A stretch of DNA of 20,657 bases, taken from contig CAYVDI010000017.1 of NCBI GenBank assembly GCA_964450795.1, positions 1 to 20,657 of the forward strand, written 5' to 3'. Under the pieces are notes generated by a model. That model saw only the letters and a list, made by a program, of their open reading frames with translations. It was not told the origin of the DNA and did not search any database. Position 1 is the first letter of the stretch, and the number at the start of each line of letters is the position of its first letter. Both the position numbers and the translations under genes were made by a program. This DNA is from JAGOTT01 sp964450795 (GTDB lineage Bacteria; Patescibacteriota; Minisyncoccia; Moranbacterales; UBA1568). This document shows, piece by piece, positions 1 through 9,057 of the stretch.

Positions 1-675
1 CCGTCCGTCTTCATCGTCATCCCCGCCTACAACGAGGAAAAAGTCATCGAGGACGTCATCGCCGAGATCCGCCAAGCCGGATACGACAACATCGTCGTCG
101 TCGACGACGGATCCAAGGACGCGACATACGAAAAAGCGGAGAAGGCTGGCGCAGAAGTCCTGCGACATCTCATAAATCGCGGACAAGGCGCGGCACTGCG
201 AGCAGGAATCAATTACGTAAGCGAGGCATACGATCCGGATATCATCGTAACTTTTGACGCGGATGGACAGCATCGCGCAGAAGACATAAGGAAGCTCATT
301 CAGCCGATACTTCACGAAAACGCCGATATCGTGCTTGGTTCACGCTTCCTGGATTCGCACGACAATATTCCACCTGCGAGAAAACTCATGCTTCGCTGCG
401 CGGTCCTCTTCACGAATATCATATCCCACATCCACCTCACCGACACCCACAACGGACTTCGGGCGCTCAATCGGCAAGCCTATCGCTCGATAAAGATTTT
501 CCATCGCGGCATGGAACACGCCTCGGATATCATCGATGAGATATCCAGAAACAGGCTCCGCTACCAGGAAGTCCCCGTCCGCATAGCCTACTCCGAATAC
601 TCACTCGGAAAAGGCCAGCGGACCTCAAATTTCGCAAAAATCGCCATCAAGATAATCTTGAAAAAAATCATATGA
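1..675 (+). CDS. DPM1-like family 2 glycosyltransferase (5' end outside window)
   Basis: The frame is open from base 1, so the gene starts upstream; 224 residues are visible and probably only a few are missing. Hallmarks in order: a VIPAYNEE start of the GT-A fold (visible residues 7-13), VDDGSKD (34-40), NRGQGAALRAGI (59-70), FDADGQH with the DxD-type metal site D86/D88, GSRFLD, and the NGLRALNR segment typical of dolichyl/polyprenyl-phosphate sugar synthases. Such enzymes move a sugar from a nucleotide donor to polyprenyl phosphate on the cytosolic membrane face. There is no C-terminal membrane domain; the next gene encodes a DUF2304 membrane protein, a common partner, and the two overlap as ATGA. 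The sugar is unknown. The first 400 bases are clearly more GC-rich than the genes that follow. Confidence 0.93.
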   Translation, partial: PSVFIVIPAYNEEKVIEDVIAEIRQAGYDNIVVVDDGSKDATYEKAEKAGAEVLRHLINRGQGAALRAGINYVSEAYDPDIIVTFDADGQHRAEDIRKLIQPILHENADIVLGSRFLDSHDNIPPARKLMLRCAVLFTNIISHIHLTDTHNGLRALNRQAYRSIKIFHRGMEHASDIIDEISRNRLRYQEVPVRIAYSEYSLGKGQRTSNFAKIAIKIILKKII

Positions 676-1010
676 CCCTCATACAAATTCTCATCGCCAT
701 CTTCGTCGCCTTTGCAGGATCGCGCGTCATTCTAAGGTTTCGCGACAAGGCCATCGGTTACGGGGAATTTCTCTTTTGGTCGACTGTCTGGGCAATCGTT
801 CTCCTGATTGTTTTCCGACCAAGCCTTTCCGATCAAGTCGCGCTTATCTTTGGCATAAAACGCGGGACGGATGTAATGTTCTTTTCCGCGATCCTGCTTC
901 TTTTCTATCTCATTTTCCGGCTTTATGTGAAACTTGATACCCTCGATCGCGATATAACCAATCTCGCTGAGAACACCTCAAAATCTCTCCATAAAAAGGA
1001 GAAAGCGTAG
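672..1010 (+). CDS. DUF2304 family small membrane protein
   Basis: A 112-residue protein with three hydrophobic segments (about residues 1-21, 32-49 and 66-88) and a short charged, lysine-rich cytosolic tail. Size, layout and position directly after a DPM1-like GT2 match DUF2304 proteins, which are thought to anchor or assist the soluble synthase at the membrane, much as small subunits do in dolichol-phosphate-mannose synthase. That role is inferred from context; the family has no firmly known activity. The start codon overlaps the upstream stop (ATGA) with no SD ahead of it, so translation is probably coupled. Confidence 0.85.
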   Translation: MTLIQILIAIFVAFAGSRVILRFRDKAIGYGEFLFWSTVWAIVLLIVFRPSLSDQVALIFGIKRGTDVMFFSAILLLFYLIFRLYVKLDTLDRDITNLAENTSKSLHKKEKA

Positions 1011-1014
1011 TGAT

Positions 1015-2127
1015 ATGAAGATTTGTCTCGTCGCGGAACACTATCCGCCCCATATCGGAGGTGTCGAAATCGTTTTCGCGGAATATGCGGAGCATCTTGT
1101 GCGCAGAGGTCACGATGTCCGGGTCATCACAAGCGATTCCGGTGGAATTTCGGGAACTGAAACCGTCGGGAATCTGACCATACACCGTATCCAGTGTCAT
1201 TCTTTTTTTGGTCATCCTCTCATTCCAAAATCGTCGATAGCGGAGCATGTCCGATGGGCCGATATCGTGCACACAACGACATACACCGCTTCACTCCCCG
1301 CACTTTGTCTCGCGAAAAAATTCAAAAAACCATGCCTCTTGACTGTACACGAAGCTATCGGGAAGCAATGGTTTTCCGTTGAGCCAAACCCCCTCATGGC
1401 ACTTGGATTTCTCTTCTTTGAATGGTTCGTCATAAAACGAGACTATTCGCATTGGCACGCCATATCAAAGGCAACCGAGAACGATCTCATCGACATCGGT
1501 ATCCCGAAAGAAAAGATTGCCCTCATCTACAACGGAATCGACACGAAAATCTGGAACAAGCAAACGGAGCCGCGTGACCTCAACTCCCTTTTCGGATTCG
1601 ATCCGTCCATGAAGGTTTTCCTTTACAACGGTCGACCCGGAAAATCAAAAGGTGTTTTCCTTCTCCTTGATACGATCCGATCCGTCAGAAACAAGATCCC
1701 TGCTCATTTCCGATTCGGGTTCATCCTCAGCAAGAAGCCCGAAGACGGACGCAAACGGTTCGAACAGACGGTGCGGAAGCACGACCTCGGAGACATTGTC
1801 CGAATCCATGACCCACTCCCATATGAAGACCTACCCGGGTATCGAAAAGCCGCATACGCATTCATCGTTCCATCCCTCACCGAAGGCTTCGGCTTCACGG
1901 CAGCGGAGACATCCATACTCGATGTCCCAATCATTTCAAGCGACGCCGGTTCCCTTCCGGAAGTTGTCTCCGGTAAAGTGCTCTTCTTTAAAAATGGCGA
2001 TAGTGCCGAACTCGAAAAAAAAATCATCCTCGCAGCGAATGGCGCCTTCGAACGAATCTCTAAGAAGCGATTCTCCTGGGACGAATCTGCCGATAAGCTA
2101 GAATCTCTCTATACGAGTCTGCTATGA
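1015..2127 (+). CDS. GT4-type glycosyltransferase (GT-B fold)
   Basis: 370 residues, normal length for the family. The N-terminus has a Rossmann-like start with the glycine-rich PPHIGGVE loop (residues 11-18), typical of acceptor-side domains in GT4 enzymes. The C-terminal donor domain has YNGRPGKSKG near residue 205 and an EX7E motif (E290/E298, context EGFGFTAAE), followed by the usual SxAGSLPEVV stretch. It probably transfers a sugar from a nucleotide donor to a lipid-linked glycan at the cytosolic membrane face; donor and acceptor cannot be read from sequence. It starts four bases after the DUF2304 stop. An AAGGAG at 996-1001 lies 13 nt upstream, a rather long spacing. The 3' end overlaps the next gene by 4 nt. 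Confidence 0.92.
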   Translation: MKICLVAEHYPPHIGGVEIVFAEYAEHLVRRGHDVRVITSDSGGISGTETVGNLTIHRIQCHSFFGHPLIPKSSIAEHVRWADIVHTTTYTASLPALCLAKKFKKPCLLTVHEAIGKQWFSVEPNPLMALGFLFFEWFVIKRDYSHWHAISKATENDLIDIGIPKEKIALIYNGIDTKIWNKQTEPRDLNSLFGFDPSMKVFLYNGRPGKSKGVFLLLDTIRSVRNKIPAHFRFGFILSKKPEDGRKRFEQTVRKHDLGDIVRIHDPLPYEDLPGYRKAAYAFIVPSLTEGFGFTAAETSILDVPIISSDAGSLPEVVSGKVLFFKNGDSAELEKKIILAANGAFERISKKRFSWDESADKLESLYTSLL

Positions 2128-3266
2128 GGATCGCAATGATCATCGAGGCCTGGGAACCCATTTGGGGCGGCGGACAGGCGCATGTCTTGGAATTATCAAA
2201 AAAACTTGCAGAAAACCATAGGTGTGAGATCGACATCTACACAATGAATCTCAAGGGAGCCGATGGGAAAAGCGAAACGCACATAAACGAAAGAATTCAT
2301 GTTCTCCGCAGAGGAAAACAAAGAGACTTCTTTTCCTTTTCAGACAGGATATTTTGGATACCGGAGATTATCACCACCATCAAGAAAGCACACCGAAAAA
2401 AGAAATACGATATTATTCACGCCCACGCCAATCTTCCTGGAATCCCAGGAAAGATTCTTTCAAAACTTCTTAGTATTCCAGTTGTATATACCATCCATGG
2501 TAGCGGCGTTGCGTCGATCCAGGATATGTATGGAAAAAATCTAAGAAGCACCATCATCTCAAAACTGGAAAATTTCCTTCACACAGAGATACAATACGAC
2601 AAAGAAATAAGTGTCGACAGGCTAATACTCGAAAAAAAGAACAAGAATAAAGATATTTCGATAATCCCGAATGGCGTCAATATTGAGGATTTTCTAGGTG
2701 GCAGCACAAAAAATTCAAGCAAGTTCAAATTCATCTTTGTCGGACGACTTCATACACAGAAAGGGCTCACGTATCTTCTTCGCGCAATCAGCGAAGTGAG
2801 GACTGTTCTTCCGAACGATGTAGAATTTCACATCGTAGGATCGGGCGAACTTGAGAACGAACTTCGAAACGAGAGCAGATATCTTGGCATCCAAAGATTC
2901 GTCAGATTTCGAGGAAAACTAACTGGAGATTCTCTTCGAAACGAGTATAAGTCATCCGACGCGTTCGTTTTGCCATCACTCTATGAGGGACAACCATTGA
3001 CACTTCTCGAGGCCTGGGCAGCTCATTTACCAGTCATCGTCACAGACGTCGGTGAAAATCCCTACGTCGTCGAGAAGAACGTTGACGGGTTCATTGTACC
3101 CCCAAAAGACTCATCCGCTCTCGCCAACACGCTGATACGAGTCCGAAATATGGATCGAGAGATTCTGGAGAAAATAGGCAAAAACGGGTACAATAAAGTT
3201 TGTGAAAAATACACTTGGAACATCGCTGCAAAATCCACATATGGAATATATACGAAGCTTATTTAA
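2124..3266 (+). CDS. GT4-type glycosyltransferase
   Basis: 380 residues. The GT-B fold shows in an N-terminal WGGGQAHVLELSKKL loop and helix (about residues 13-27), a central YTIHGSG segment, then FVGRLHTQKGLTYLLRAI in the donor domain and an EX7E motif (E288/E296, EGQPLTLLE). The sequence places it in CAZy GT4-like enzymes acting on lipid-linked glycans in the cytosol; specificity is unknown. The ATG overlaps the preceding stop as ATGA with no SD. The middle of the gene is A-rich with many AAA/AAT codons, in contrast to the GC-rich ends of the window, which fits a transferred or divergent glycan cassette. Confidence 0.92.
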   Translation: MRIAMIIEAWEPIWGGGQAHVLELSKKLAENHRCEIDIYTMNLKGADGKSETHINERIHVLRRGKQRDFFSFSDRIFWIPEIITTIKKAHRKKKYDIIHAHANLPGIPGKILSKLLSIPVVYTIHGSGVASIQDMYGKNLRSTIISKLENFLHTEIQYDKEISVDRLILEKKNKNKDISIIPNGVNIEDFLGGSTKNSSKFKFIFVGRLHTQKGLTYLLRAISEVRTVLPNDVEFHIVGSGELENELRNESRYLGIQRFVRFRGKLTGDSLRNEYKSSDAFVLPSLYEGQPLTLLEAWAAHLPVIVTDVGENPYVVEKNVDGFIVPPKDSSALANTLIRVRNMDREILEKIGKNGYNKVCEKYTWNIAAKSTYGIYTKLI

Positions 3267-5505
3267 AACAAAATATCATATCTACTGGGCAATCCTCGTC
3301 TGCGTCGCCATGGACGCGCTCTTTTTTTATTCAGGTGGAGTTGATCGAGAGTATTCATCAAACCAAGCGTATTTCGAATTTATCGGAAATTTCCCGGAAA
3401 GCATCGGAAGTGCTCGACTTGAACCACTATTCATAACGATCAGCTACCTTCTCTCCCTGCTCCTTGGAAGCAAAATTGCCGCTATCGTCCTCCTCAAAAA
3501 CGCTCTCATAGCGGCACAGTTATTCGTCTTTTATAAAATAGCGCGCTTATTCGTAAGACATGAGCCCATCGCGCTATTGTCTGTTTTTTTTCTCAATTTT
3601 TCTTTCGCTTATATTTCCCTGGCTGACAATCTCCTGCGGAATCATTCCGCAAATCTCTTCTTCCTTCTTGCACTTTATTTTGTTTTCAAAGCACTGCTCA
3701 GAAAAGGTCGCCCCTCAAAAAACATACTATTCGCTTCTTTGAGCGGAGGGCTACTGATTTATACGCACATTCTCCCAACGATTATTTTTGATTTTTCCTT
3801 GTTTTTCGTCACGCTCGTCATGATTATCATGAAAATGGTGAGACGTCACAGTGCAACAATCTTATCCGCTCCTTCGCAGAATCGACCGATCAAAACACTT
3901 CTTCTGGTAGGAGCTATGGTCTTTTTCATCCAAGTTCCTTACATGATTCGGCTGAATAATACACATGCTGATTTTGCGGACTACAAGAGTACCCACACAA
4001 TGGCATCGCCGTCTCAACCAGATCAACAAAAAGACCATTTTCCTATTATCGAGAAAACGATCAGGGAAACAACGGGAGGTATTTTTATTCATGCGAAGGA
4101 AATATTCAGGATAGTTTTTGAATACAGGCTCCCCGGTCTCTCTGTATTCAATATGTTCCTGGTCTTTGTTGCCATCATTCTCGTGCTGCGGTCGATTTCT
4201 CCGGCTTCACCGGAGGCACTTCTCCTCACGATATGGGGAATGACTTATCTCGGATCCAAGGCGGATATAATCTTTGGAATAGAGACAATCCCATATCGGT
4301 TCTCCCTGATGCTCATATTCCCCACGATCATTCTCCTCATCATACTCATTGATCGACTTTCCCAAAAAATACGTTTCCTTGAAGGGAAAATCCTCTTCCA
4401 AATTGTCATACTTTTGTCATTTCTTGGAACAAATATCCCCATCATATCGGAGACCACCATATTGAAAAACCAATCTGACGACACCGCGAAAACCCACTTT
4501 CTCCAGAACGTCTACAATGAAGCTTTCGATAGAGATGAAAGCAGAATATTTCTCACGAACGGAGACTCTTTTGAAAAATTCAGCCCGTCTTCAGTTTTTC
4601 TTCTGAATGACTCAATATTCACTTCAACGGACGAAAACGAAATTATTCGATTCATAAAAGAGCACCGGGTAAATTACGTTATATACGACCAAAATCGGAT
4701 AAATGAAAAGGGTACCGACATCGGTTCAATTGTAAATACGAATTTGAAGACATACGAGCAATCCAACTGTTTCGAACGGGTTGGAGAATATATGGGAAAC
4801 GGGGCGCACATCACCCTCTTTCGGTTCCATCCCGAAAAAATTTCAATAAAAAAACCAATTGTCACATCCATCGAATGCGACACTGAAAAATCTTGTAAAG
4901 AGAAACTCTCCGACGAATTGCTTGTATCGAAATCGAATATAACGACCTGGAAAACGGAAATAAGGCATGCCGAAAAAATCATCGTGCACGAATACCTATT
5001 TTTGCAGGATGGGAAGCAAATAAACATTCAATACACGGGAACAACACCAACCAACAACCGATTTCTTCGACAAGCATCCGTGAAGCTCTTCGATTTCGAA
5101 CAAAGACCCACGCCAAAACAGGAAATCACTATTTCGGTTGATTCAGCGCTATTCCTGCTTCGTCACGATGGGATATCTATCTCATTCCAAAATTTAGAGA
5201 AATACAGTGTAAACAAATTCATTTTTTCCGGATATTCCGAGAGAGAGGACATCTCATACACAATGCTTACACGAAACGGCTACAGCATGATGATTCGCGT
5301 CATATTTCTCGCTACCATATTGATTCTTTTCTCCAGTACCTCCATACTGCAAAAGATTCGGCACGGAACAGGAAATCTCCTTGCAGGCAATTCGAAAACC
5401 GAGACGATTCTCCTGGCATCTGTCGTTACACTCTCCGTGCTCGATATGATTCTCATAAATACGTTTTTTCTGGAAGCCTATAAAAAAATACTCGGGGTCG
5501 AATGA
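3241..5505 (+). CDS. Large GT-C-like integral membrane protein
   Basis: 754 residues from the chosen ATG at 3241, which overlaps the upstream gene by 26 nt. A GTG 39 nt further upstream is possible but adds an uninformative hydrophilic stretch. About nine to eleven hydrophobic helices fill residues 14-430. A largely hydrophilic region of about 270 residues follows, probably extracytoplasmic, and then two C-terminal helices (about 690-710 and 725-745). The first loop is acidic (GGVDREY...), where GT-C enzymes usually keep a catalytic Asp, and the segment LADNLLRNHSANLFF resembles the early part of ArnT/PMT-like proteins. The best call is a polyprenyl-phosphate-sugar-dependent glycosyltransferase; an O-antigen-polymerase-like role is an alternative. 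No exact family is recognised. Confidence 0.72.
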   Translation: MEYIRSLFKTKYHIYWAILVCVAMDALFFYSGGVDREYSSNQAYFEFIGNFPESIGSARLEPLFITISYLLSLLLGSKIAAIVLLKNALIAAQLFVFYKIARLFVRHEPIALLSVFFLNFSFAYISLADNLLRNHSANLFFLLALYFVFKALLRKGRPSKNILFASLSGGLLIYTHILPTIIFDFSLFFVTLVMIIMKMVRRHSATILSAPSQNRPIKTLLLVGAMVFFIQVPYMIRLNNTHADFADYKSTHTMASPSQPDQQKDHFPIIEKTIRETTGGIFIHAKEIFRIVFEYRLPGLSVFNMFLVFVAIILVLRSISPASPEALLLTIWGMTYLGSKADIIFGIETIPYRFSLMLIFPTIILLIILIDRLSQKIRFLEGKILFQIVILLSFLGTNIPIISETTILKNQSDDTAKTHFLQNVYNEAFDRDESRIFLTNGDSFEKFSPSSVFLLNDSIFTSTDENEIIRFIKEHRVNYVIYDQNRINEKGTDIGSIVNTNLKTYEQSNCFERVGEYMGNGAHITLFRFHPEKISIKKPIVTSIECDTEKSCKEKLSDELLVSKSNITTWKTEIRHAEKIIVHEYLFLQDGKQINIQYTGTTPTNNRFLRQASVKLFDFEQRPTPKQEITISVDSALFLLRHDGISISFQNLEKYSVNKFIFSGYSEREDISYTMLTRNGYSMMIRVIFLATILILFSSTSILQKIRHGTGNLLAGNSKTETILLASVVTLSVLDMILINTFFLEAYKKILGVE

Positions 5506-5506
5506 T

Positions 5507-6295
5507 ATGCCACAAATTTCAGTGATTATGTCTGTTTTCAATGAAGACCCCGATTTTCTTCGAAAGTCGATAGGGAGTATTTTGAGTCAGAATTTTCAAG
5601 ATTTCGAATTCGTTATCATTGACGACGGATCATCCGAAAGCGTCGAAAAGATCCTCACGAGCTATGCAGATACGGATCAACGTATCATCCTCATCCGTAA
5701 CGACGAAAACATCGGACTGACAAAATCCCTTAATAAAGCAATCAGGGCATCGACCAGCGCTTTCATTGCCAGGATGGATAGCGACGATGTCGCCTTTCCG
5801 AATCGACTTGAAAGACAACTCGATTTTCTTAAAGAAAATAACTACGACTTCATCGACTCCGATCGCATTCTGATCGACAGAATCGGAAACACGCTCCAAG
5901 AACGAAAACGCGAGGTGCCGAAAAACCTAAAAAAGGCTCTCATGAAAGGGAATTTTTTCACACATAGCACTTTCTTTGGGAAAAAAGTTGTCTTTCAAAC
6001 CGGATATAACGAACTCTATCCGAGGGCGCAGGATTACGAATTTCTCCTTCGGATACTCGGCGAAGGATACAGCATCGGATTCATGGAAGAACCCACGCTT
6101 AAGTACCGGGTACACGAGGCCGGGATATCGAACAGGAAAGCACGAGAGCAGGAATTGTGCGCACTTCGCGCAAGGTGGGATGCGATCACGAAGCATGGAT
6201 TCGAATGGAAATATTTTCCATATCTCCTTCGATCATTTTTCATACTCCTCATTCCCTACGAAGTTAAAAAATCGCTGATTCTCAAACGAAAATGA
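5507..6295 (+). CDS. Family 2 glycosyltransferase
   Basis: 262 residues with a complete GT-A core: VIMSVFNEDPDFLRKSI at the N-terminus, IIDDGSS (37-43), the metal-binding RMDSDD (D91/D93/D94), FPNRLERQLDFL, and a DYEFLLRI acceptor-side motif. This is the typical small soluble GT2 that adds one sugar to a capsule or O-antigen repeat unit. The C-terminus is weakly hydrophobic and basic, suggesting peripheral membrane association. It starts one base after the stop of the GT-C-like gene and overlaps the next gene by 4 nt. There is no good SD; coupling to the upstream gene is likely. The sugar is unknown. Confidence 0.92.
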   Translation: MPQISVIMSVFNEDPDFLRKSIGSILSQNFQDFEFVIIDDGSSESVEKILTSYADTDQRIILIRNDENIGLTKSLNKAIRASTSAFIARMDSDDVAFPNRLERQLDFLKENNYDFIDSDRILIDRIGNTLQERKREVPKNLKKALMKGNFFTHSTFFGKKVVFQTGYNELYPRAQDYEFLLRILGEGYSIGFMEEPTLKYRVHEAGISNRKAREQELCALRARWDAITKHGFEWKYFPYLLRSFFILLIPYEVKKSLILKRK

Positions 6296-7395
6296 ACCTC
6301 GCGCTTTTCTTCACCTATGGAACTTCCATCGCAGATTGGGAACGAAGCGGTAGTCTCGACCGTGAGATTAGCATTTACACGCGTTTAGCACTCCATTTCG
6401 ACACGATTTACTTCCTCACCTACGGATCGGATGACATACAATATGCTGACCGACTCCCAAGAAATATTGTCATTCTTCCGAAGAAAATCCGGATCCACAA
6501 TGCGCCTTACTCCCTTCTTCTCCCCTTCCTCTATCGGGAAAATCTCCGTTCATGCGACTGGTTCAAGACGAATCAGATGCTCGGAAGCTGGGGTGCAGTT
6601 ATCGCAAAAAAACTCTTCGGCGCAAAACTCCTCCTCCGAACCGGCTACACCGAAAGCCTCTCTCCTATAGGAAAGAATTCATTCAGACGTGCTGTGACGC
6701 ATCTTATAGAGACATTTGCCTACAAATATGCAACTACATCCATCGTCACGAGCGAGGAACAAAAGGAATATCTCGCAAGGACATACGACGCAAGAAACAT
6801 CCACGTCATACCGAATGGAATCGATACCGATCATTTCACCCCAATCAAAGACAAGTTGGCTGGAAAAAAGACGAGGCTACTCTTTGTTGGAAGACTTCAT
6901 CCGGAAAAGAACCTCCTAAACCTGCTCGATGCCATCAGAGAACTACCGGTACAGCTACTCATGGTCGGTAAGGGTCCGCTCGAGCCGAATATCCGAAAAC
7001 GGGCCAATGACCTCGACATCGACCTCGAGATCACTCCCAGCATTCCGAATTCGGAACTTCCGGCCACCTATAGTGCCGCCGACATATATATTCAGCCATC
7101 ACTCTATGAAGGTAACCCGAAAACCATCCTCGAAGCGATGAGCTGCGGACTTCCTGTCATCGCCACCGACGTCAAAGGGATAAATACTATCATACAGCAC
7201 AAGGAAAACGGTTATCTCTGCACGACAAATCCATCATCCATACGCGAAGCTGTCACCGCGCTTATACACGATCCAAACTCCAGATTGATATTCGGAAACA
7301 ATGCCCGAATATATATCAAAAATAACTATGATATGATGGATATGATAAATACAGAGCTTAAAATTTACAAAACTGGTACCGACGAATTATGCTAA
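6292..7395 (+). CDS. GT4-type glycosyltransferase
   Basis: 367 residues. The N-terminus lacks the common GG loop but has FFTYGTSIADWERSGSLDREI, a form also seen in some GT4 enzymes of glycan clusters. The donor domain is classical: IPNGIDTDHF near residue 177, LLFVGRLHPEKNLLNLLDAI, then EGNPKTILE with the EX7E pair E273/E281 and the CGLPVIATDVKG tail. It probably adds one residue of the repeat unit on the cytosolic membrane face. The start overlaps the preceding stop (ATGA) without an SD; the 3' end overlaps the methyltransferase by 7 nt. Confidence 0.92.
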   Translation: MNLALFFTYGTSIADWERSGSLDREISIYTRLALHFDTIYFLTYGSDDIQYADRLPRNIVILPKKIRIHNAPYSLLLPFLYRENLRSCDWFKTNQMLGSWGAVIAKKLFGAKLLLRTGYTESLSPIGKNSFRRAVTHLIETFAYKYATTSIVTSEEQKEYLARTYDARNIHVIPNGIDTDHFTPIKDKLAGKKTRLLFVGRLHPEKNLLNLLDAIRELPVQLLMVGKGPLEPNIRKRANDLDIDLEITPSIPNSELPATYSAADIYIQPSLYEGNPKTILEAMSCGLPVIATDVKGINTIIQHKENGYLCTTNPSSIREAVTALIHDPNSRLIFGNNARIYIKNNYDMMDMINTELKIYKTGTDELC

Positions 7396-8024
7396 AAATA
7401 GCAATAGACTTTCTCTGCTGGGCAAACAACCTCTCCTACAAACTCATAAGCTCCCTCGTTGTTCGGGAGAACGACGGTGTGCATCCGAAACATCGGATCA
7501 TGAACTACCATAAATTCTTCCTCGACAACATCAAAAAAACCGACGCCATCCTCGATATCGGTTGTGGAAACGGTTCGGTTGCAGCGGATCTCGCAGACAA
7601 GGCGCGAATAGTCGTCGGCATCGACATCGACAGAAAAAATATCGCCGACGCAAAAAAACTTCACAAGCAAAACAACCTCACTTACATAACCGGCGATGCC
7701 ACTTCTTATCCGTTCAATGAGAAGTTCGATACAATCATCCTCTCGAATGTCCTGGAACACATCAATCAAAGAGTTCAATTTCTCCATGGTATAAAAAATC
7801 TCGCTCCGAAAATTCTTATCCGGGTCCCCTTAATAACACGGGATTGGCTCGCCGTCTATAAGAAGGAACGCGGTCTAGAGTACCGGCTCGATCCAACCCA
7901 TTTCATCGAATACACCGAGAAAGATTTCAAGAAAGAGCTTTCAGAAGCAGGCGTAGCTATAGAGAACTATTATATTAAATTCGGTGAGCTCTATGCTATC
8001 ACGAAGCCAAACGAAGAAAGATAA
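7389..8024 (+). CDS. Class I SAM-dependent methyltransferase
   Basis: 211 residues. SAM-binding motif I is intact (ILDIGCGNG, residues 54-62), followed by the acidic post-I strand VVGIDIDRKN and a motif IV-like FDTIILSNVLEHI. The N-terminus carries a HPKHRIMNYHKFF segment characteristic of methyltransferases in polysaccharide clusters. Lying between glycosyltransferases, it most likely O-methylates a sugar of the growing glycan; a sugar-nucleotide substrate is also possible. It overlaps the upstream GT4 by 7 nt and the next gene by 32 nt from the preferred start. This is the first of five methyltransferases in the operon. Confidence 0.9.
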   Translation: MLKIAIDFLCWANNLSYKLISSLVVRENDGVHPKHRIMNYHKFFLDNIKKTDAILDIGCGNGSVAADLADKARIVVGIDIDRKNIADAKKLHKQNNLTYITGDATSYPFNEKFDTIILSNVLEHINQRVQFLHGIKNLAPKILIRVPLITRDWLAVYKKERGLEYRLDPTHFIEYTEKDFKKELSEAGVAIENYYIKFGELYAITKPNEER

Positions 8025-9057
8025 ACTCCGAGTCCGCATTCTCGGAAACGATAATATCGGCTGGTCGATAGATACCGATAGGAAAAATGTAACACGGTTA
8101 CTCTCAACCGAAGGTTTTTTCGAGGTTATTGAAACCATATTCCACGCAGACGTACTTTACTCCGTCTGGTATAACCTTCTCGAGAGACCTTATATCTATT
8201 ATCCACTGAAGGTTCTAAAGAAATTGAGGAAGGTGAAAGTCATCGCCACAGTGACAAATGAAGTCCAGAATACACCAGACAAGATCAGTCGCCTCCGCAG
8301 CCTTATCGATATATGGATCGCTCCAAGCAAGAGAACTTTCGACTATCTCAAATCCAAGGACGTTAAAGTTATTCACATCCCCTTCCTTGTAGACAAGGCT
8401 ATCTTCAAAAATCTCAACACAGACAAGAAAGTTCTTGCGGACACACTCGGCATAGGTTTCGATACGATTTCAGGAAAAACTCTCATAGGATCATTCCAGC
8501 GTGACTCACTTGGTTCCAATCTCTCTATGCCGAAGTGGCAGAAGAACCCAGATCTCCTCATAGAAATACTCAAAAATCTCCCAAAAGAAAAATTCATTCT
8601 CCTTCTCGCCGGTCCGAGACGACACTATGTTATAGGCGAATGCAAAAAATTCGATATCCCCTATCTCTTTATCGGTGATGAAACGTTCGTACGCGAAGGA
8701 AAAGATGATATTTTTGAAAACAATCTTCCGCTGGAAAGAGTCAACCTTCTCTATAATCTTTCCGACGTCTGTCTTGTAACGTCGAAGAGCGAAGGTGGTC
8801 CAAAAGCAGTGCTCGAATGCGCCCTCACAAAAACTCTCGTTTTTTCAACGGATGTCGGACTTGCCAGAGATATTCTCCATGGCAGCCTTATTTACTCGGA
8901 AATTGAACCTCAAGCTGCCATTGGAAAATTGCAGGATTTCATTTCAGGAAAAATACGCTATACCAACGAAATACAGTATAACCACATCACCGTAACGGAT
9001 GCCTTGAATGAAAGTAGAATTCTCGACACCCTGAAAAAAGCTCTTTATGAAAATTAA
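7993..9057 (+). CDS. GT4-like glycosyltransferase
   Basis: 354 residues from ATG 7993. A GTG at 7984 is in frame, but 7993 is preceded by GGTGAG with a 4-nt gap, one of the few SD-like sites in the operon. The N-terminal domain is short and atypical (RVRILGNDNIGWSID). The C-terminal half has LLLAGPRRHY, LYNLSDVCLVTSKSEGGPKAVLE with the EX7E pair E267/E275, and VFSTDVG, so the donor-binding domain is GT4-like. The donor sugar and linkage are unknown. The unusually long overlap with the upstream methyltransferase (32 nt) suggests tight co-translation. Confidence 0.82.
   Translation: MLSRSQTKKDKLRVRILGNDNIGWSIDTDRKNVTRLLSTEGFFEVIETIFHADVLYSVWYNLLERPYIYYPLKVLKKLRKVKVIATVTNEVQNTPDKISRLRSLIDIWIAPSKRTFDYLKSKDVKVIHIPFLVDKAIFKNLNTDKKVLADTLGIGFDTISGKTLIGSFQRDSLGSNLSMPKWQKNPDLLIEILKNLPKEKFILLLAGPRRHYVIGECKKFDIPYLFIGDETFVREGKDDIFENNLPLERVNLLYNLSDVCLVTSKSEGGPKAVLECALTKTLVFSTDVGLARDILHGSLIYSEIEPQAAIGKLQDFISGKIRYTNEIQYNHITVTDALNESRILDTLKKALYEN

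Noticed and set aside
910..1272. 120-codon minus-strand frame across the DUF2304/GT4 junction
   Set aside because: It lies antisense to two well-supported genes, has no recognisable domain, SD or promoter, and crosses their boundary.
3202..3240. Upstream GTG start for the large GT-C-like protein
   Set aside because: It adds 13 hydrophilic residues inside the preceding gene without an SD; ATG 3241 leads directly into the basic stretch and first helix.
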